From Chryseobacterium mulctrae (lineage in GTDB: Bacteria; Bacteroidota; Bacteroidia; Flavobacteriales; Weeksellaceae): DNA of 64,000 bases. The notes under the pieces are model-generated. The model did not search any database. It was not told the DNA's origin and saw only the letters and a program-made list of their open reading frames with translations. Below are positions 8,791 through 16,933 of the stretch, in pieces. The stretch is from positions 2,108,001 through 2,172,000 of the forward strand of contig NZ_VAJL01000001.1 of the NCBI RefSeq assembly GCF_006175945.1. The letters are read 5' to 3'. A program made the translations under genes and the position numbers. Each line of letters begins with the position of its first letter. Within the stretch, counting starts at the first letter, position 1.

Positions 8791-9423
8791 TTAATTAAGT
8801 TCTGTGATGAAATCTTCTTTCGATTTTCTCACTTTGGTAAGGTTTACCAACCAGTCATTTTCAGTATCTCTGTAACCGATTGGCAGAAGAAGAACACTTC
8901 TTAAACCTTTTTCTTTTAAATTTAAAATTTCGTCTACTGCTTCAGGTGAAAACCCTTCCATTGGCGTAGAATCTACCTCTTCGAAAGCTGCTGCTATAAT
9001 CGCTGCACCAAAAGAAATATAAGCCTGTTTTGCTGCGTGTGTGAAGTTTTCTTCAGCTGGTCTTGGAGGATACATTGCCAAAATCTGTTGTCTGTAATTT
9101 TCCCAACCTTCATTTTTAAAACCTCTTACATCGTTGGTTAAATCAAACATTTTGTTGATTCTTTCCTCGGTATAATTATCCCAAGCTGCAAAAACCAAAA
9201 GATGTGAGCAATCTGTAATCTGCGGCTGATTCCAAGCATGAGGCTTGATCTGTTCTTTGATTTCCTGATTGCTGATCACAATGATCTCAAAAGGCTGCAA
9301 ACCGCTTGAAGTAGGCGCTAATCTTGCCGCCTCTAATATTTTATCTAGTTTTTCCTGTGGCACTTTTTGCCCGTTCATTGCTTTTGTAGCAAATCTCCAG
9401 TTTAATTTATCTAATAATTCCAT
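8791..9423 (-). CDS. NAD(P)H-dependent nitroreductase family protein
   Basis: A 210-residue flavoprotein of the nitroreductase family (NfsB-like). The family-typical N-terminal helix WRFATKAMNGQKVP and the FMN-contacting RLAPTSSGLQPFEI segment (residues 34-47) are visible, as is GFSPEAVDEIL...LLPIGYRD near the C-terminus. The substrate is unknown; such enzymes reduce nitroaromatics, quinones or flavins. A TAATTTTG -7-like element lies at 9447-9454. It is monocistronic, convergent with hemE. Confidence 0.88.
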   Translation of the reverse strand: MELLDKLNWRFATKAMNGQKVPQEKLDKILEAARLAPTSSGLQPFEIIVISNQEIKEQIKPHAWNQPQITDCSHLLVFAAWDNYTEERINKMFDLTNDVRGFKNEGWENYRQQILAMYPPRPAEENFTHAAKQAYISFGAAIIAAAFEEVDSTPMEGFSPEAVDEILNLKEKGLRSVLLLPIGYRDTENDWLVNLTKVRKSKEDFITELN

Positions 9424-9576
9424 AGATTGAATAAAATTTTACCGGACAAAATTAGTATAAACAAACCTAAGAAAATTGCTAAAAAGCTAATTTGAACAAT
9501 TGTTAAAATCTATAATGTAACAAAATTGATTACAAAATGTTTTCAGAATAAGAAATTGCTGTTTTTTAAATTGAAA

Positions 9577-10695
9577 TTAATTTAAATACTGTAAAATATT
9601 TTTCTTCTCAAGTTTAAATTCTTTTCCAGATTCGTTTTTAATAGTCATTTCAGAACTGTTATCAATAAGCTTTTTAATCTCACAAAATTTTTCAGCATTG
9701 ATTTTTGAAACATCGATATTATTTATTTTAATAATTTTATCGGCTACATTTAATTCTGACAACTGAGGGATTTTTAGTTTATTAACGATAACCAAATGGT
9801 TTTCTACAAGAGCAAAAGCAATTCCGAAGCTATTATATTCCGCTGTTTTTCCTGTTGGATTGAGAATGACTTTTTTATTGACGAAATCTAAATTGATGAG
9901 AAAATTTTCCATGAATCTTGTTCCCACCAAATTTCGTGAATCTGAACTCGTGTCAACAATCTGATTCCCCAAAATTTTATTATCAACCTCAACTTCCATC
10001 ACATCAAGCTGTCTTTCACCTTTACTAATACTGCTTAACGATTGTGATAAAAGTCCTTCAAAAATCAAAAAATTATTGTCTTTTACTAATTGATAAGATT
10101 TTGAATCGAGTGTAAAACCAGAACCCGCTCCTGTATCGAAAAACACATTGAAATTTTGCTTTCTTATATTGACACTGATTGTAGGAACGTGAGTGAAATT
10201 TTCTTCGGAAAATGGGATTGATATTGATTGAGCAGAACTTTCTGTTACTTTATCTGAAACAATAATTGTTTTAAGCTTAAAATCTATTCGCCAAACTTTA
10301 TTGTTCATCATATTCGCTCCGAAAATTCCACTGATTTTCTTGCACGCACGAGAATCCATCCAACTAATATCTGCAAATGAAAAGTCTATATTTTTAAATT
10401 TCAGATCATCAATTTTCAACTCATTGGTTGAGAAAAGATCCATCCTTGATTTAGAATTATTGGCATCTGTAGCTTCAAATATGGCGTTGCTCTTCTTTTC
10501 GTTCAACGAACCTTTTAGTTCAGAAGAAATAATCGTTAAAGCCCCCGTGTCAAAGATGAAATTATGTTTCTTATTTTTAATGTCAACATTGATGATTATT
10601 TTTCCATCAATATATTCAAAAGGAATTGTTGTTGCGCTAAAAAACAATGGCAATAACAATAACGTAAAAGCAAAAAAAATCTTGTATTTCATCAT
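9577..10695 (-). CDS. Retropepsin-like aspartyl protease family protein with PDZ-like C-terminus
   Basis: A 372-residue exported protein. After an N-terminal signal segment it has two aspartic-protease-like repeats: NFIFDTGALTIIS near residue 50 and NVFFDTGAGSGFTL near residue 190. The C-terminal 80 residues (VADKIIKINNIDVSKIN) resemble a PDZ domain, common in Bacteroidota proteins of this type. The role is unknown; it may bind or cleave peptides in the periplasm. I start at the ATG at 10695; a TTG at 10719 would place the start inside the sufS terminator hairpin. Confidence 0.75.
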   Translation of the reverse strand: MMKYKIFFAFTLLLLPLFFSATTIPFEYIDGKIIINVDIKNKKHNFIFDTGALTIISSELKGSLNEKKSNAIFEATDANNSKSRMDLFSTNELKIDDLKFKNIDFSFADISWMDSRACKKISGIFGANMMNNKVWRIDFKLKTIIVSDKVTESSAQSISIPFSEENFTHVPTISVNIRKQNFNVFFDTGAGSGFTLDSKSYQLVKDNNFLIFEGLLSQSLSSISKGERQLDVMEVEVDNKILGNQIVDTSSDSRNLVGTRFMENFLINLDFVNKKVILNPTGKTAEYNSFGIAFALVENHLVIVNKLKIPQLSELNVADKIIKINNIDVSKINAEKFCEIKKLIDNSSEMTIKNESGKEFKLEKKNILQYLN

Positions 10696-10696
10696 A

Positions 10697-10731
10697 CTAA
10701 AAAATAAAGACTGCTTCAAAGAAACAGTCTG
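10697..10731 (-). terminator. Terminator of sufS
   Basis: On the minus strand AGACTG (10725-10730) pairs with CAGTCT (10708-10713), followed by a T-rich run down to about 10699. It lies between sufS and the retropepsin-like gene. Confidence 0.7.
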
Positions 10732-10739
10732 TTAAGTTA

Positions 10740-11960
10740 TTAAGAAAGCATTCGTTTTGCTTTTTTCACACCTTCTACAAGTAGATCGATTTCATTAAAT
10801 GTATTGTAAACCGCAAAACTTGCTCTTACGGTTCCTGCAATATTAAAGAAATCCATGATCGGTTGCGTACAATGATGTCCGGTTCTTACTGCAACTCCCA
10901 TTTTATCGAGAATCATTCCTACATCTGAAGAAATACCAATTCCTTCTAAGTTAAATGAAACTACACCTGTTCTGTGAGCTTTTTCGCCATATACTTTTAA
11001 TCCTTCAATCTCCAAAAGTTGTCTTTGCGCATATTTCAGCAAAGCATTTTCGTGAGTTTGGATATTTTCCTGCCCTACTTTTTTAATGAAATCAATAGCG
11101 GCACCCAAAGCAATATTTCCGCCTACATTTGGAGTTCCGGCTTCATATTTAAAAGGCAAACCTGCATATGTTGTTGCATCGAACGAACATACCGCAATCA
11201 TTTCACCTCCACCGTGGAAAGGCGGCAAATTTTCAAGAATTTCCTGTTTTCCGTACAATATTCCCGTTCCCATCGGAGCATACATTTTATGTCCTGAAAA
11301 CACAAAAAAATCGCAGTCTAACTTCTGCACATCAATTGTAAAATGAGGAGCCGACTGAGCACCGTCAATCACGACGTAAGCATCTGAATTGGCTCTTGTT
11401 TTAGCAATAATTTCTTCAACAGGATTTACAATTCCCAAAGCATTGGAGACCTGATTAACAGATACTACTTTTGTTTTTTCGCTTAAAAATTCGTCTAAAT
11501 AATCCAATTGAAGAATTCCGTTTTCATCAATTGGGATAACGCGAAGTTTTGCACCCGTTCTTTCGCAAAGCAATTGCCACGGAACGATATTCGAATGATG
11601 CTCAAGATAAGAGATAATAATCTCGTCATCTTTCTTTAACTTTTGAGTTAAAATATAAGCGATAAGGTTTAGACCCTCGGTTGTTCCTTTGGTGAAGATG
11701 ACTTCAAAATCATCTTTAGCATTGATGAATTTCTGGATTTTTCTTCTTGAAAGCTCCATTTCTTCGGTTGCTAATTGGCTCAATGTATGAATTCCGCGAT
11801 GTACATTAGCATTGAGCTCGGTATAATATTGATTCCAAACCTCAAGTACTGAGTTGGGTTTCTGAGACGTTGCTGCATTATCTAAATAAACCAATGGTTT
11901 ACCGTTCACCTCCTGATTTAATATAGAAAACTGACTTCTGATTTCCTGAATGTCAAACAT
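10740..11960 (-). CDS. sufS: Cysteine desulfurase SufS
   Basis: A PLP enzyme that takes sulfur from cysteine for Fe-S assembly. The 406-residue protein has the group II SufS features: LDNAATSQKP (26-35), VIDGAQSAPH (197-206), the PLP lysine Lys225 in SGHKMYAPMGTG, and the persulfide cysteine Cys364 in RTGHHCTQP. It is far (over 30 kb) from sufBCD in this window, and no sufE or sufU is adjacent. A TAAATTTG element at 12002-12009 probably drives it. Confidence 0.95.
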   Translation of the reverse strand: MFDIQEIRSQFSILNQEVNGKPLVYLDNAATSQKPNSVLEVWNQYYTELNANVHRGIHTLSQLATEEMELSRRKIQKFINAKDDFEVIFTKGTTEGLNLIAYILTQKLKKDDEIIISYLEHHSNIVPWQLLCERTGAKLRVIPIDENGILQLDYLDEFLSEKTKVVSVNQVSNALGIVNPVEEIIAKTRANSDAYVVIDGAQSAPHFTIDVQKLDCDFFVFSGHKMYAPMGTGILYGKQEILENLPPFHGGGEMIAVCSFDATTYAGLPFKYEAGTPNVGGNIALGAAIDFIKKVGQENIQTHENALLKYAQRQLLEIEGLKVYGEKAHRTGVVSFNLEGIGISSDVGMILDKMGVAVRTGHHCTQPIMDFFNIAGTVRASFAVYNTFNEIDLLVEGVKKAKRMLS

Positions 11961-12001
11961 TATTACAATTTTAATTAAAAGGTTCTTTATTTAGAACGCA
12001 T

Positions 12002-12009
12002 CAAATTTA
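12002..12009 (-). promoter_or_regulatory. Putative -7 element of sufS
   Basis: TAAATTTG on the minus strand, 41 bases before the sufS ATG. No TTG is found at the standard distance upstream. Confidence 0.4.
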
Positions 12010-12062
12010 CGATTTTTTATCTAAAAGTCTGCCAGATTAATAGAGTGATCATTTTTATCTAA

Positions 12063-12095
12063 AACAAAAAAAACCTGCCAAAAAATGACAGGTTA
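12063..12095 (-). terminator. Terminator of rplY
   Basis: On the minus strand AACCTGTCA pairs with TTGGCAGGTT around a short T-rich loop and is followed by a run of T. It lies 25 bases after the rplY stop. Confidence 0.82.
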
Positions 12096-12118
12096 ATTTA
12101 TTTAGAGTAAGAAAATTC

Positions 12119-12763
12119 TTATTCTGCTGAAGCTTCAGCTGCTTCTGGAGCTGCTCCTTCTTCAGTTGCAACTTCTTCATCCTCATCATCATCTTGAGCT
12201 GCCGCTCCACCTTTCGCTGCATTTCTAGACATTTTAACAGCTACAACAACTGCATTGTCTGGGTGCATGAAAGAATATCCTTCAGTTTTGATAGTTCCTA
12301 CATAAAGTTTGTTACCAATTTTAAGCGGAGTAATATCTACAACGATCTCATCTGGCAAGTTTGCAGGAATAGCTTTTACTTTTAACTTTCTGAAAGTCTG
12401 ACGTAAAACACCACCAGCTACAACACCTTTAGAACGACCTGTAATTCTTACAGGAACTTCCATAATAACTGGCTTATCGTCAGATAATCTGTAGAAGTCT
12501 GCGTGAATAATTTTGTCTGTAATTGGGTGGAACTGAATATCTTGAAGAACTGCAGGAATTACCTGTCCGTCAACTTCAATAGATACCGTGTGTGCTTCAG
12601 GAGTATATACCAAACCTTTGAATGACTTCTCTGTAGCAGAGAAATTCAATGGCTCACCACCTCCGTAAACAACACAAGGAACTAATTCAGCATCACGTAA
12701 AGCTTTTGTAGACTTTTTGCCCACGCTTTCTCTTTTTGTACCTTGAATTGTAATTGATTTCAT
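12119..12763 (-). CDS. rplY: 50S ribosomal protein L25 (general stress protein Ctc form)
   Basis: A 214-residue L25 of the long TL5/Ctc type: an N-terminal 5S-rRNA-binding beta-barrel ([20 protein letters not shown], with VPCVVYGG) followed by a C-terminal domain. The tail from about residue 190 is very acidic and alanine-rich ([14 protein letters not shown]). It is 55 bp downstream of prs, the usual pairing of these genes, and ends in a clear terminator. Confidence 0.95.
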   Translation of the reverse strand: MKSITIQGTKRESVGKKSTKALRDAELVPCVVYGGGEPLNFSATEKSFKGLVYTPEAHTVSIEVDGQVIPAVLQDIQFHPITDKIIHADFYRLSDDKPVIMEVPVRITGRSKGVVAGGVLRQTFRKLKVKAIPANLPDEIVVDITPLKIGNKLYVGTIKTEGYSFMHPDNAVVVAVKMSRNAAKGGAAAQDDDEDEEVATEEGAAPEAAEASAE

Positions 12764-12818
12764 TTATAAAAATTTAAAAAAATTGTTTCGATTTAAATCG
12801 CATTTAGCTAATTACCAA

Positions 12819-13757
12819 TTAGATAACGAACTTACTGCTAATAGATTGATGCTCGTGCACCATCTTCATAACATCTGCAAATAATGGGGCGCAAGATAGC
12901 ACTTTTATTTTAGATGACAAACCATTTTTCACAGGAATTGAGTCAGTTACAATAACTTCCAACAATTGCGAGTTCTCGATATTGTCATAAGCCTTCCCAG
13001 AAAGCACTCCGTGAGTAGCCATTGCTCTTACAGATTTTGCTCCTTTTTCCATTAAGATATCTGCAGCTTTGCAAAGTGTTCCTGCAGTATCAATCATATC
13101 ATCAATAAGGATAACATTTTTACCTTCCACATCCCCAATAAGGAACATTTCTTCTACAACGTTTGCTTTTTTTCTTTCTTTATAGGCAATTACTACGTCT
13201 GCACCAAGGTGACCTGCATAGTTTTTTGCTCTTTTTGCACCTCCCATATCCGGAGAAGCAATGGTAAGATTATCAAGCTTAAGATTCTTGATGTAGTCTA
13301 CAAAGATGGTAGAAGCATACAAATGATCCACAGGAATTTCGAAGAATCCTTGAATCTGATCTGCGTGTAAATCCATCGTCATTACTCTGGTTGCACCTGC
13401 AGCAGTTAAAAGATTTGCCACCAATTTAGCCCCAATCGGCGCTCTTGGCTTGTCTTTTCTGTCTTGTCTTGCAAGCCCAAAGTACGGAAGCACTACGGTA
13501 ATACTTTTTGCAGAAGCTCTTTTTGCTGCATCAATCATTAGAAGCAATTCTAAAAGATTGTCTGCCGGCGGAAACGTAGATCCGATTAGGAAAACTCTTC
13601 CTCCTCTTACAGATTCGTCTAAAACAGGTTCGAATTCTCCGTCGCTGAACTCCTGAAAGTTGATTTTTCCTAATTCTTTCCCATAATGCTGGGCAATTTT
13701 TTCTGCAAGATCCTTACTGGTTCTTGTAGAAAATAGATAACTTAACTGATCGGCCAT
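12819..13757 (-). CDS. prs: Ribose-phosphate pyrophosphokinase
   Basis: Makes PRPP from ribose-5-phosphate and ATP for nucleotide, histidine and tryptophan synthesis. The 312-residue protein has FSDGEFEPVLDESVRG in the N-terminal half, the flexible-loop motif YFGLARQDRKDKPR (residues 96-109) and the PRPP-binding motif VILIDDMIDTAGT near residue 214. The next gene is rplY. Confidence 0.96.
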   Translation of the reverse strand: MADQLSYLFSTRTSKDLAEKIAQHYGKELGKINFQEFSDGEFEPVLDESVRGGRVFLIGSTFPPADNLLELLLMIDAAKRASAKSITVVLPYFGLARQDRKDKPRAPIGAKLVANLLTAAGATRVMTMDLHADQIQGFFEIPVDHLYASTIFVDYIKNLKLDNLTIASPDMGGAKRAKNYAGHLGADVVIAYKERKKANVVEEMFLIGDVEGKNVILIDDMIDTAGTLCKAADILMEKGAKSVRAMATHGVLSGKAYDNIENSQLLEVIVTDSIPVKNGLSSKIKVLSCAPLFADVMKMVHEHQSISSKFVI

Positions 13758-13779
13758 TTTTACTTTTTAAAAGATTTTG

Positions 13780-13808
13780 CAAATTTAAAAAAAAACCACA
13801 AGAATCAA
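13780..13808 (-). promoter_or_regulatory. Promoter of prs, overlapping the upstream terminator
   Basis: On the minus strand TTG (13806-13808) is followed after 18 bases by TAAATTTG (13780-13787), a good Bacteroidota promoter. The TTG lies in the loop of the hairpin at 13793-13819. Confidence 0.65.
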
Positions 13809-13820
13809 TCCTGTGGTTTC
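13786..13820 (-). terminator. Terminator of the SGNH lipoprotein gene
   Basis: An 8-bp stem AAACCACA (13812-13819 on the minus strand) with TGTGGTTT (13793-13800), followed by a run of about ten T on the minus strand. Confidence 0.8.
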
Positions 13821-13842
13821 TATTATTTATTTTTATCTCCGA

Positions 13843-15408
13843 TTAAGGAAATGTAATTCCTGAATATTTATTAGGATCTACCTGTGGTAAAGTCGATTTA
13901 TATTTCATGTTGATTGCCTTTATAAATTCATTAGCAACCACTGCATATCCTCTTCCGGTAAGGTGAACTCCATCTAAAGAGAAAGTACCTCCCGTAACAA
14001 AAGTAGCTGTATACCTTACTCCATTCCAAGAAATTCCTGATTTAGAATTTAATTCAATCATTTTAGCATTCATATCAACAAAAGCCAAACCATAAGAATC
14101 TGCCATAGATCTGATAGAAGTATTATAAGCTTTAACAGCTGTAGAAATATTATTCACTTCATCTGTTGTTAAGGAATACTGATCTCCTATTGGGAAACTT
14201 GCTCCGTAAATAAACACAGAAGTTGGTGTAGCAGGTTGATTAGTTGTTGCATCTAAACCTAACAGCGCACTTGATGTAAGAAGCATTAATTCTCCAGGTT
14301 TTGCCTGACGTGCTCTTCCGAAAGCATTTCCAATAAATGCAGCCTGAGTTGCCGGAACTCCACCTGCAGTAAGTGCAGCCGTAAGTTGTGCTGAAAGATT
14401 AGCTAATTTATTATCAATAATAAGCACCGGATTATTTCCTGCTACAACAGGATTAATTCTATCACCTTGTCCAAATGCAGTAAGAGCAGCTTTTAAAGGT
14501 CCATAAAGCTGAGTATTTAAAGACTGTGCTTTTGCTGCGTCTAAAGGTATAGCATTATAAGGAACTCTTGTAAAAAACGGGATATTGGTAACATCAGGAA
14601 TATTTGCAATAACTCCTTTTGTAGATCCTACACTTTTCAATCCATCAAGAACACCTTTTATAGAACCTGCTACTACATTAGCATCTGAAATATCATTTGA
14701 TCTGTATGTCGCAGGATTTGTATTGCCGTTCTGTACTGTCGCAGCAGTATATGTAGTAACTCCTCCTGTAGTTTGCGAATTAGTTCCACCATTTGTTGCG
14801 TACGACAACACATCATTATTTCCAATCCAAAGAGAGAAAAAACTTGGTTTTTGCACCATTGCATCTGCTAAAACGCTCGTCGTTGCAGAAGAAGCAAATC
14901 TTACAAAATAAGGATTTGCAGTTCCTGTAGACAAACCTGCAGCACTTCCATAATTTGGAGCTACAAGATGAAAAGATTTTGCACCGGGAACTCCCATATT
15001 ATTATATGGTCTACCCGCAGCAACATTATCTAAAGTTGCAGCAGCAGGAGAAGCAACAGGAGCTAAAGCTCCATTAACCATTTTTAAAACGAGTTTTCCC
15101 GGAAAACCAGGTAAGTTTGTAAAACCTCCAACATTATTGGGCATCAATGGCTGCTTAAACGCTCCTCCACCTGCAAGTTTCATTTGCATTGCAATCATAC
15201 TTGGATAAGATTCGTTTTGACCATCACTGTAAAGTGTTCCATCTCTATAACCTGATGTAAGTGAGTTTCCCAGCGCAACATAATTAGAGAAATCTGCTTC
15301 ACCTTTCGTTACAACGATGTCTTCTACATCAGTATCAAAATCTGTATTACAACTTACTGTAAAAAAAAGTGCAGAAACAGCTATTGTAGATATTATTATT
15401 TTTTTCAT
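13843..15408 (-). CDS. SGNH/GDSL hydrolase family lipoprotein
   Basis: A 521-residue lipoprotein (lipobox ending TVSC20). The SGNH block I is NYVALGNSLTSGY with Ser49 as the nucleophile; the usual Asp of GDSL is Asn here (GNSL). Block III appears as SLWIGNNDVL and block V as LDGVHLTGRGY near residue 490, giving the Asp-x-x-His pair. Probably an outer-membrane or periplasmic lipase/esterase. It sits 9 bp downstream of a FadL-type porin, a pairing that suggests joint uptake and hydrolysis of lipids. Confidence 0.87.
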   Translation of the reverse strand: MKKIIISTIAVSALFFTVSCNTDFDTDVEDIVVTKGEADFSNYVALGNSLTSGYRDGTLYSDGQNESYPSMIAMQMKLAGGGAFKQPLMPNNVGGFTNLPGFPGKLVLKMVNGALAPVASPAAATLDNVAAGRPYNNMGVPGAKSFHLVAPNYGSAAGLSTGTANPYFVRFASSATTSVLADAMVQKPSFFSLWIGNNDVLSYATNGGTNSQTTGGVTTYTAATVQNGNTNPATYRSNDISDANVVAGSIKGVLDGLKSVGSTKGVIANIPDVTNIPFFTRVPYNAIPLDAAKAQSLNTQLYGPLKAALTAFGQGDRINPVVAGNNPVLIIDNKLANLSAQLTAALTAGGVPATQAAFIGNAFGRARQAKPGELMLLTSSALLGLDATTNQPATPTSVFIYGASFPIGDQYSLTTDEVNNISTAVKAYNTSIRSMADSYGLAFVDMNAKMIELNSKSGISWNGVRYTATFVTGGTFSLDGVHLTGRGYAVVANEFIKAINMKYKSTLPQVDPNKYSGITFP

Positions 15409-15417
15409 AATTTAAAA

Positions 15418-16656
15418 TTAAAAAGCATTATAAGATAAACCTAGACCAAAATAGAATGCTTTAGCCTTTGCCTGACCATAGAAACCTAAGTAATTATTTT
15501 TCACATCTCTGCTTTGTGGCATCGCATAACCACCAGCAACATCAACTCCGAATTTATTAAGTTTGAAACCTAAACCTCCTGTCAACACAAAAGAATCAAA
15601 AGATGGTGTTTCCGGAATGAAGTTTTCATCAGAATAAGGAGACTCATCGTAATAAGCACCTAAACGGCCATAAATCATATTTGTGAATGCATATTGAGTT
15701 CCTAATCTTACTGTTTTAGAATTTTTAAAGTTCTTTGGAGCAACCAATATTGTAGGATCTGTTTGATTTCCAATTGGAGCATTAGCAAAATCTAAAGTCA
15801 GCTTGCTGTATCTTTCCCAACCATGGTAGTTGAAATCTGCAGAGATTTGCCATTTTGGAGTAACCCTGTACGTTAAACCAATTGTATATTCTTCTACAAG
15901 AGGTAAAGTTGCTGTGAAACTATCCTGTCCCGCTCCGTTCAATCCTAAAAGCGTGTTTACAGTAGTTTGTGCAGGTGCAACGAAAGTTGCAGTTCCTTTT
16001 TTAGCTTTCATATCAACAGGAGAACGGTATGCAATACTCATATCAAATTTTGGATCGGGTCTGAAATAAAAACCAAAACCATAACCGTGACCACTTGCTT
16101 TCTCGTCATTAATATTAACCGTTCCGCCAAATTGCGTCACTGCTTTATCCCAGTTTACCGATCCTCTTGCGTAAATATAACTCGCACCGAAAGAAACCCA
16201 GTCTGCCATTTTCACGGAAACCATAGGCTGGAAATAAAAACTTTTCAGCTCAAGTTTCTGTACCATTTCTCTTCCTTCCCAATCGTAAGGATATTGAATT
16301 GTACTTCCAAAAGGCGTAGAAAAACTGAAACCAATCGATAATTTATTAATCGGCTTATAAGCAATCGCTGCATAAATTGGTGTACCCAACGGATTATCAG
16401 TCTCTGTACTTTGTAAAGTATTTAAATTCTGAAAAGTAACTTTATTACTTGCTCCAAAACCTCCTGCAACAATACTTAGTTTAGAAGGAATAAATGACAT
16501 ACCCGCTGGATTAAAAAATGCAACACTCGCATCTTCAGCATGAGCACTTGTGTGCGCCATTGCCAATTGTTTTACCCCTTGCAAAGAAACTCTAAAGCCT
16601 CCCGCATAAGATAAAACACCAGCCAATAAAGCAGTTGATATTAATATTTTTTTCAT
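15418..16656 (-). CDS. OmpP1/FadL family outer membrane transporter
   Basis: A 412-residue outer-membrane beta-barrel with a signal peptide (about 1-18). The FadL-like start GGFRVSLQGVKQLAMAHTSAHAEDASVAFFNPAGMSF is clear in its parts (GVKQLAMA, NPAGMSF), and the C-terminus ends in an aromatic strand (FGLGLSYNAF). FadL-family porins let hydrophobic compounds such as fatty acids cross the outer membrane. A TATATTTG element lies at 16676-16683, and the SGNH lipoprotein gene follows directly. Confidence 0.9.
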   Translation of the reverse strand: MKKILISTALLAGVLSYAGGFRVSLQGVKQLAMAHTSAHAEDASVAFFNPAGMSFIPSKLSIVAGGFGASNKVTFQNLNTLQSTETDNPLGTPIYAAIAYKPINKLSIGFSFSTPFGSTIQYPYDWEGREMVQKLELKSFYFQPMVSVKMADWVSFGASYIYARGSVNWDKAVTQFGGTVNINDEKASGHGYGFGFYFRPDPKFDMSIAYRSPVDMKAKKGTATFVAPAQTTVNTLLGLNGAGQDSFTATLPLVEEYTIGLTYRVTPKWQISADFNYHGWERYSKLTLDFANAPIGNQTDPTILVAPKNFKNSKTVRLGTQYAFTNMIYGRLGAYYDESPYSDENFIPETPSFDSFVLTGGLGFKLNKFGVDVAGGYAMPQSRDVKNNYLGFYGQAKAKAFYFGLGLSYNAF

Positions 16657-16675
16657 AGACTATTATTATATAACC

Positions 16676-16683
16676 CAAATATA
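16676..16683 (-). promoter_or_regulatory. Putative -7 element of the fadL-like gene
   Basis: TATATTTG on the minus strand, 19 bases upstream of the start codon. No matching TTG was found upstream. Confidence 0.4.
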
Positions 16684-16834
16684 AAATTATTTTGTTTAGG
16701 TCTGTTAATAAATCTTAAAATTTTAAACAAAGTAATAAAAGAAAACTATGTTTAAAATAATATCTCATGCATAAATTAAAATAACACACTCAATAACATT
16801 GCATTAAATAGAATCCAGACAATCAATTTTCACC

Positions 16835-16852
16835 ATGTTTAATATTAAACAT
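16835..16852. promoter_or_regulatory. Perfect 18-bp palindrome in the fadL/ricT divergent region
   Basis: ATGTTTAATATTAAACAT is a perfect palindrome. It lies in the 277-bp gap between the two divergent genes. A half-like site ATGTTTAA lies near 16748. Could be an operator; the binder is unknown. Apart from this and the two promoters, the gap is featureless AT-rich DNA. Confidence 0.4.
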
Positions 16853-16883
16853 TTTCAAAAATTAATATTTAGTACATTTGGAA

Positions 16884-16912
16884 TTGTATAAAGATAAAAA
16901 TCAATAAATTTG
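16884..16912 (+). promoter_or_regulatory. Promoter of ricT operon
   Basis: TTG (16884-16886), 18 bases, then TAAATTTG (16905-16912), followed by a leader of about 20 nt to the ricT ATG at 16934. Confidence 0.6.
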
Positions 16913-16933
16913 CAAGATTAAACAAATTATAAT

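Noticed and set aside
10697..10719. TTG start at 10719 for the retropepsin-like gene
   Set aside because: It would lie inside the sufS terminator hairpin; ATG 10695 gives a proper signal peptide.
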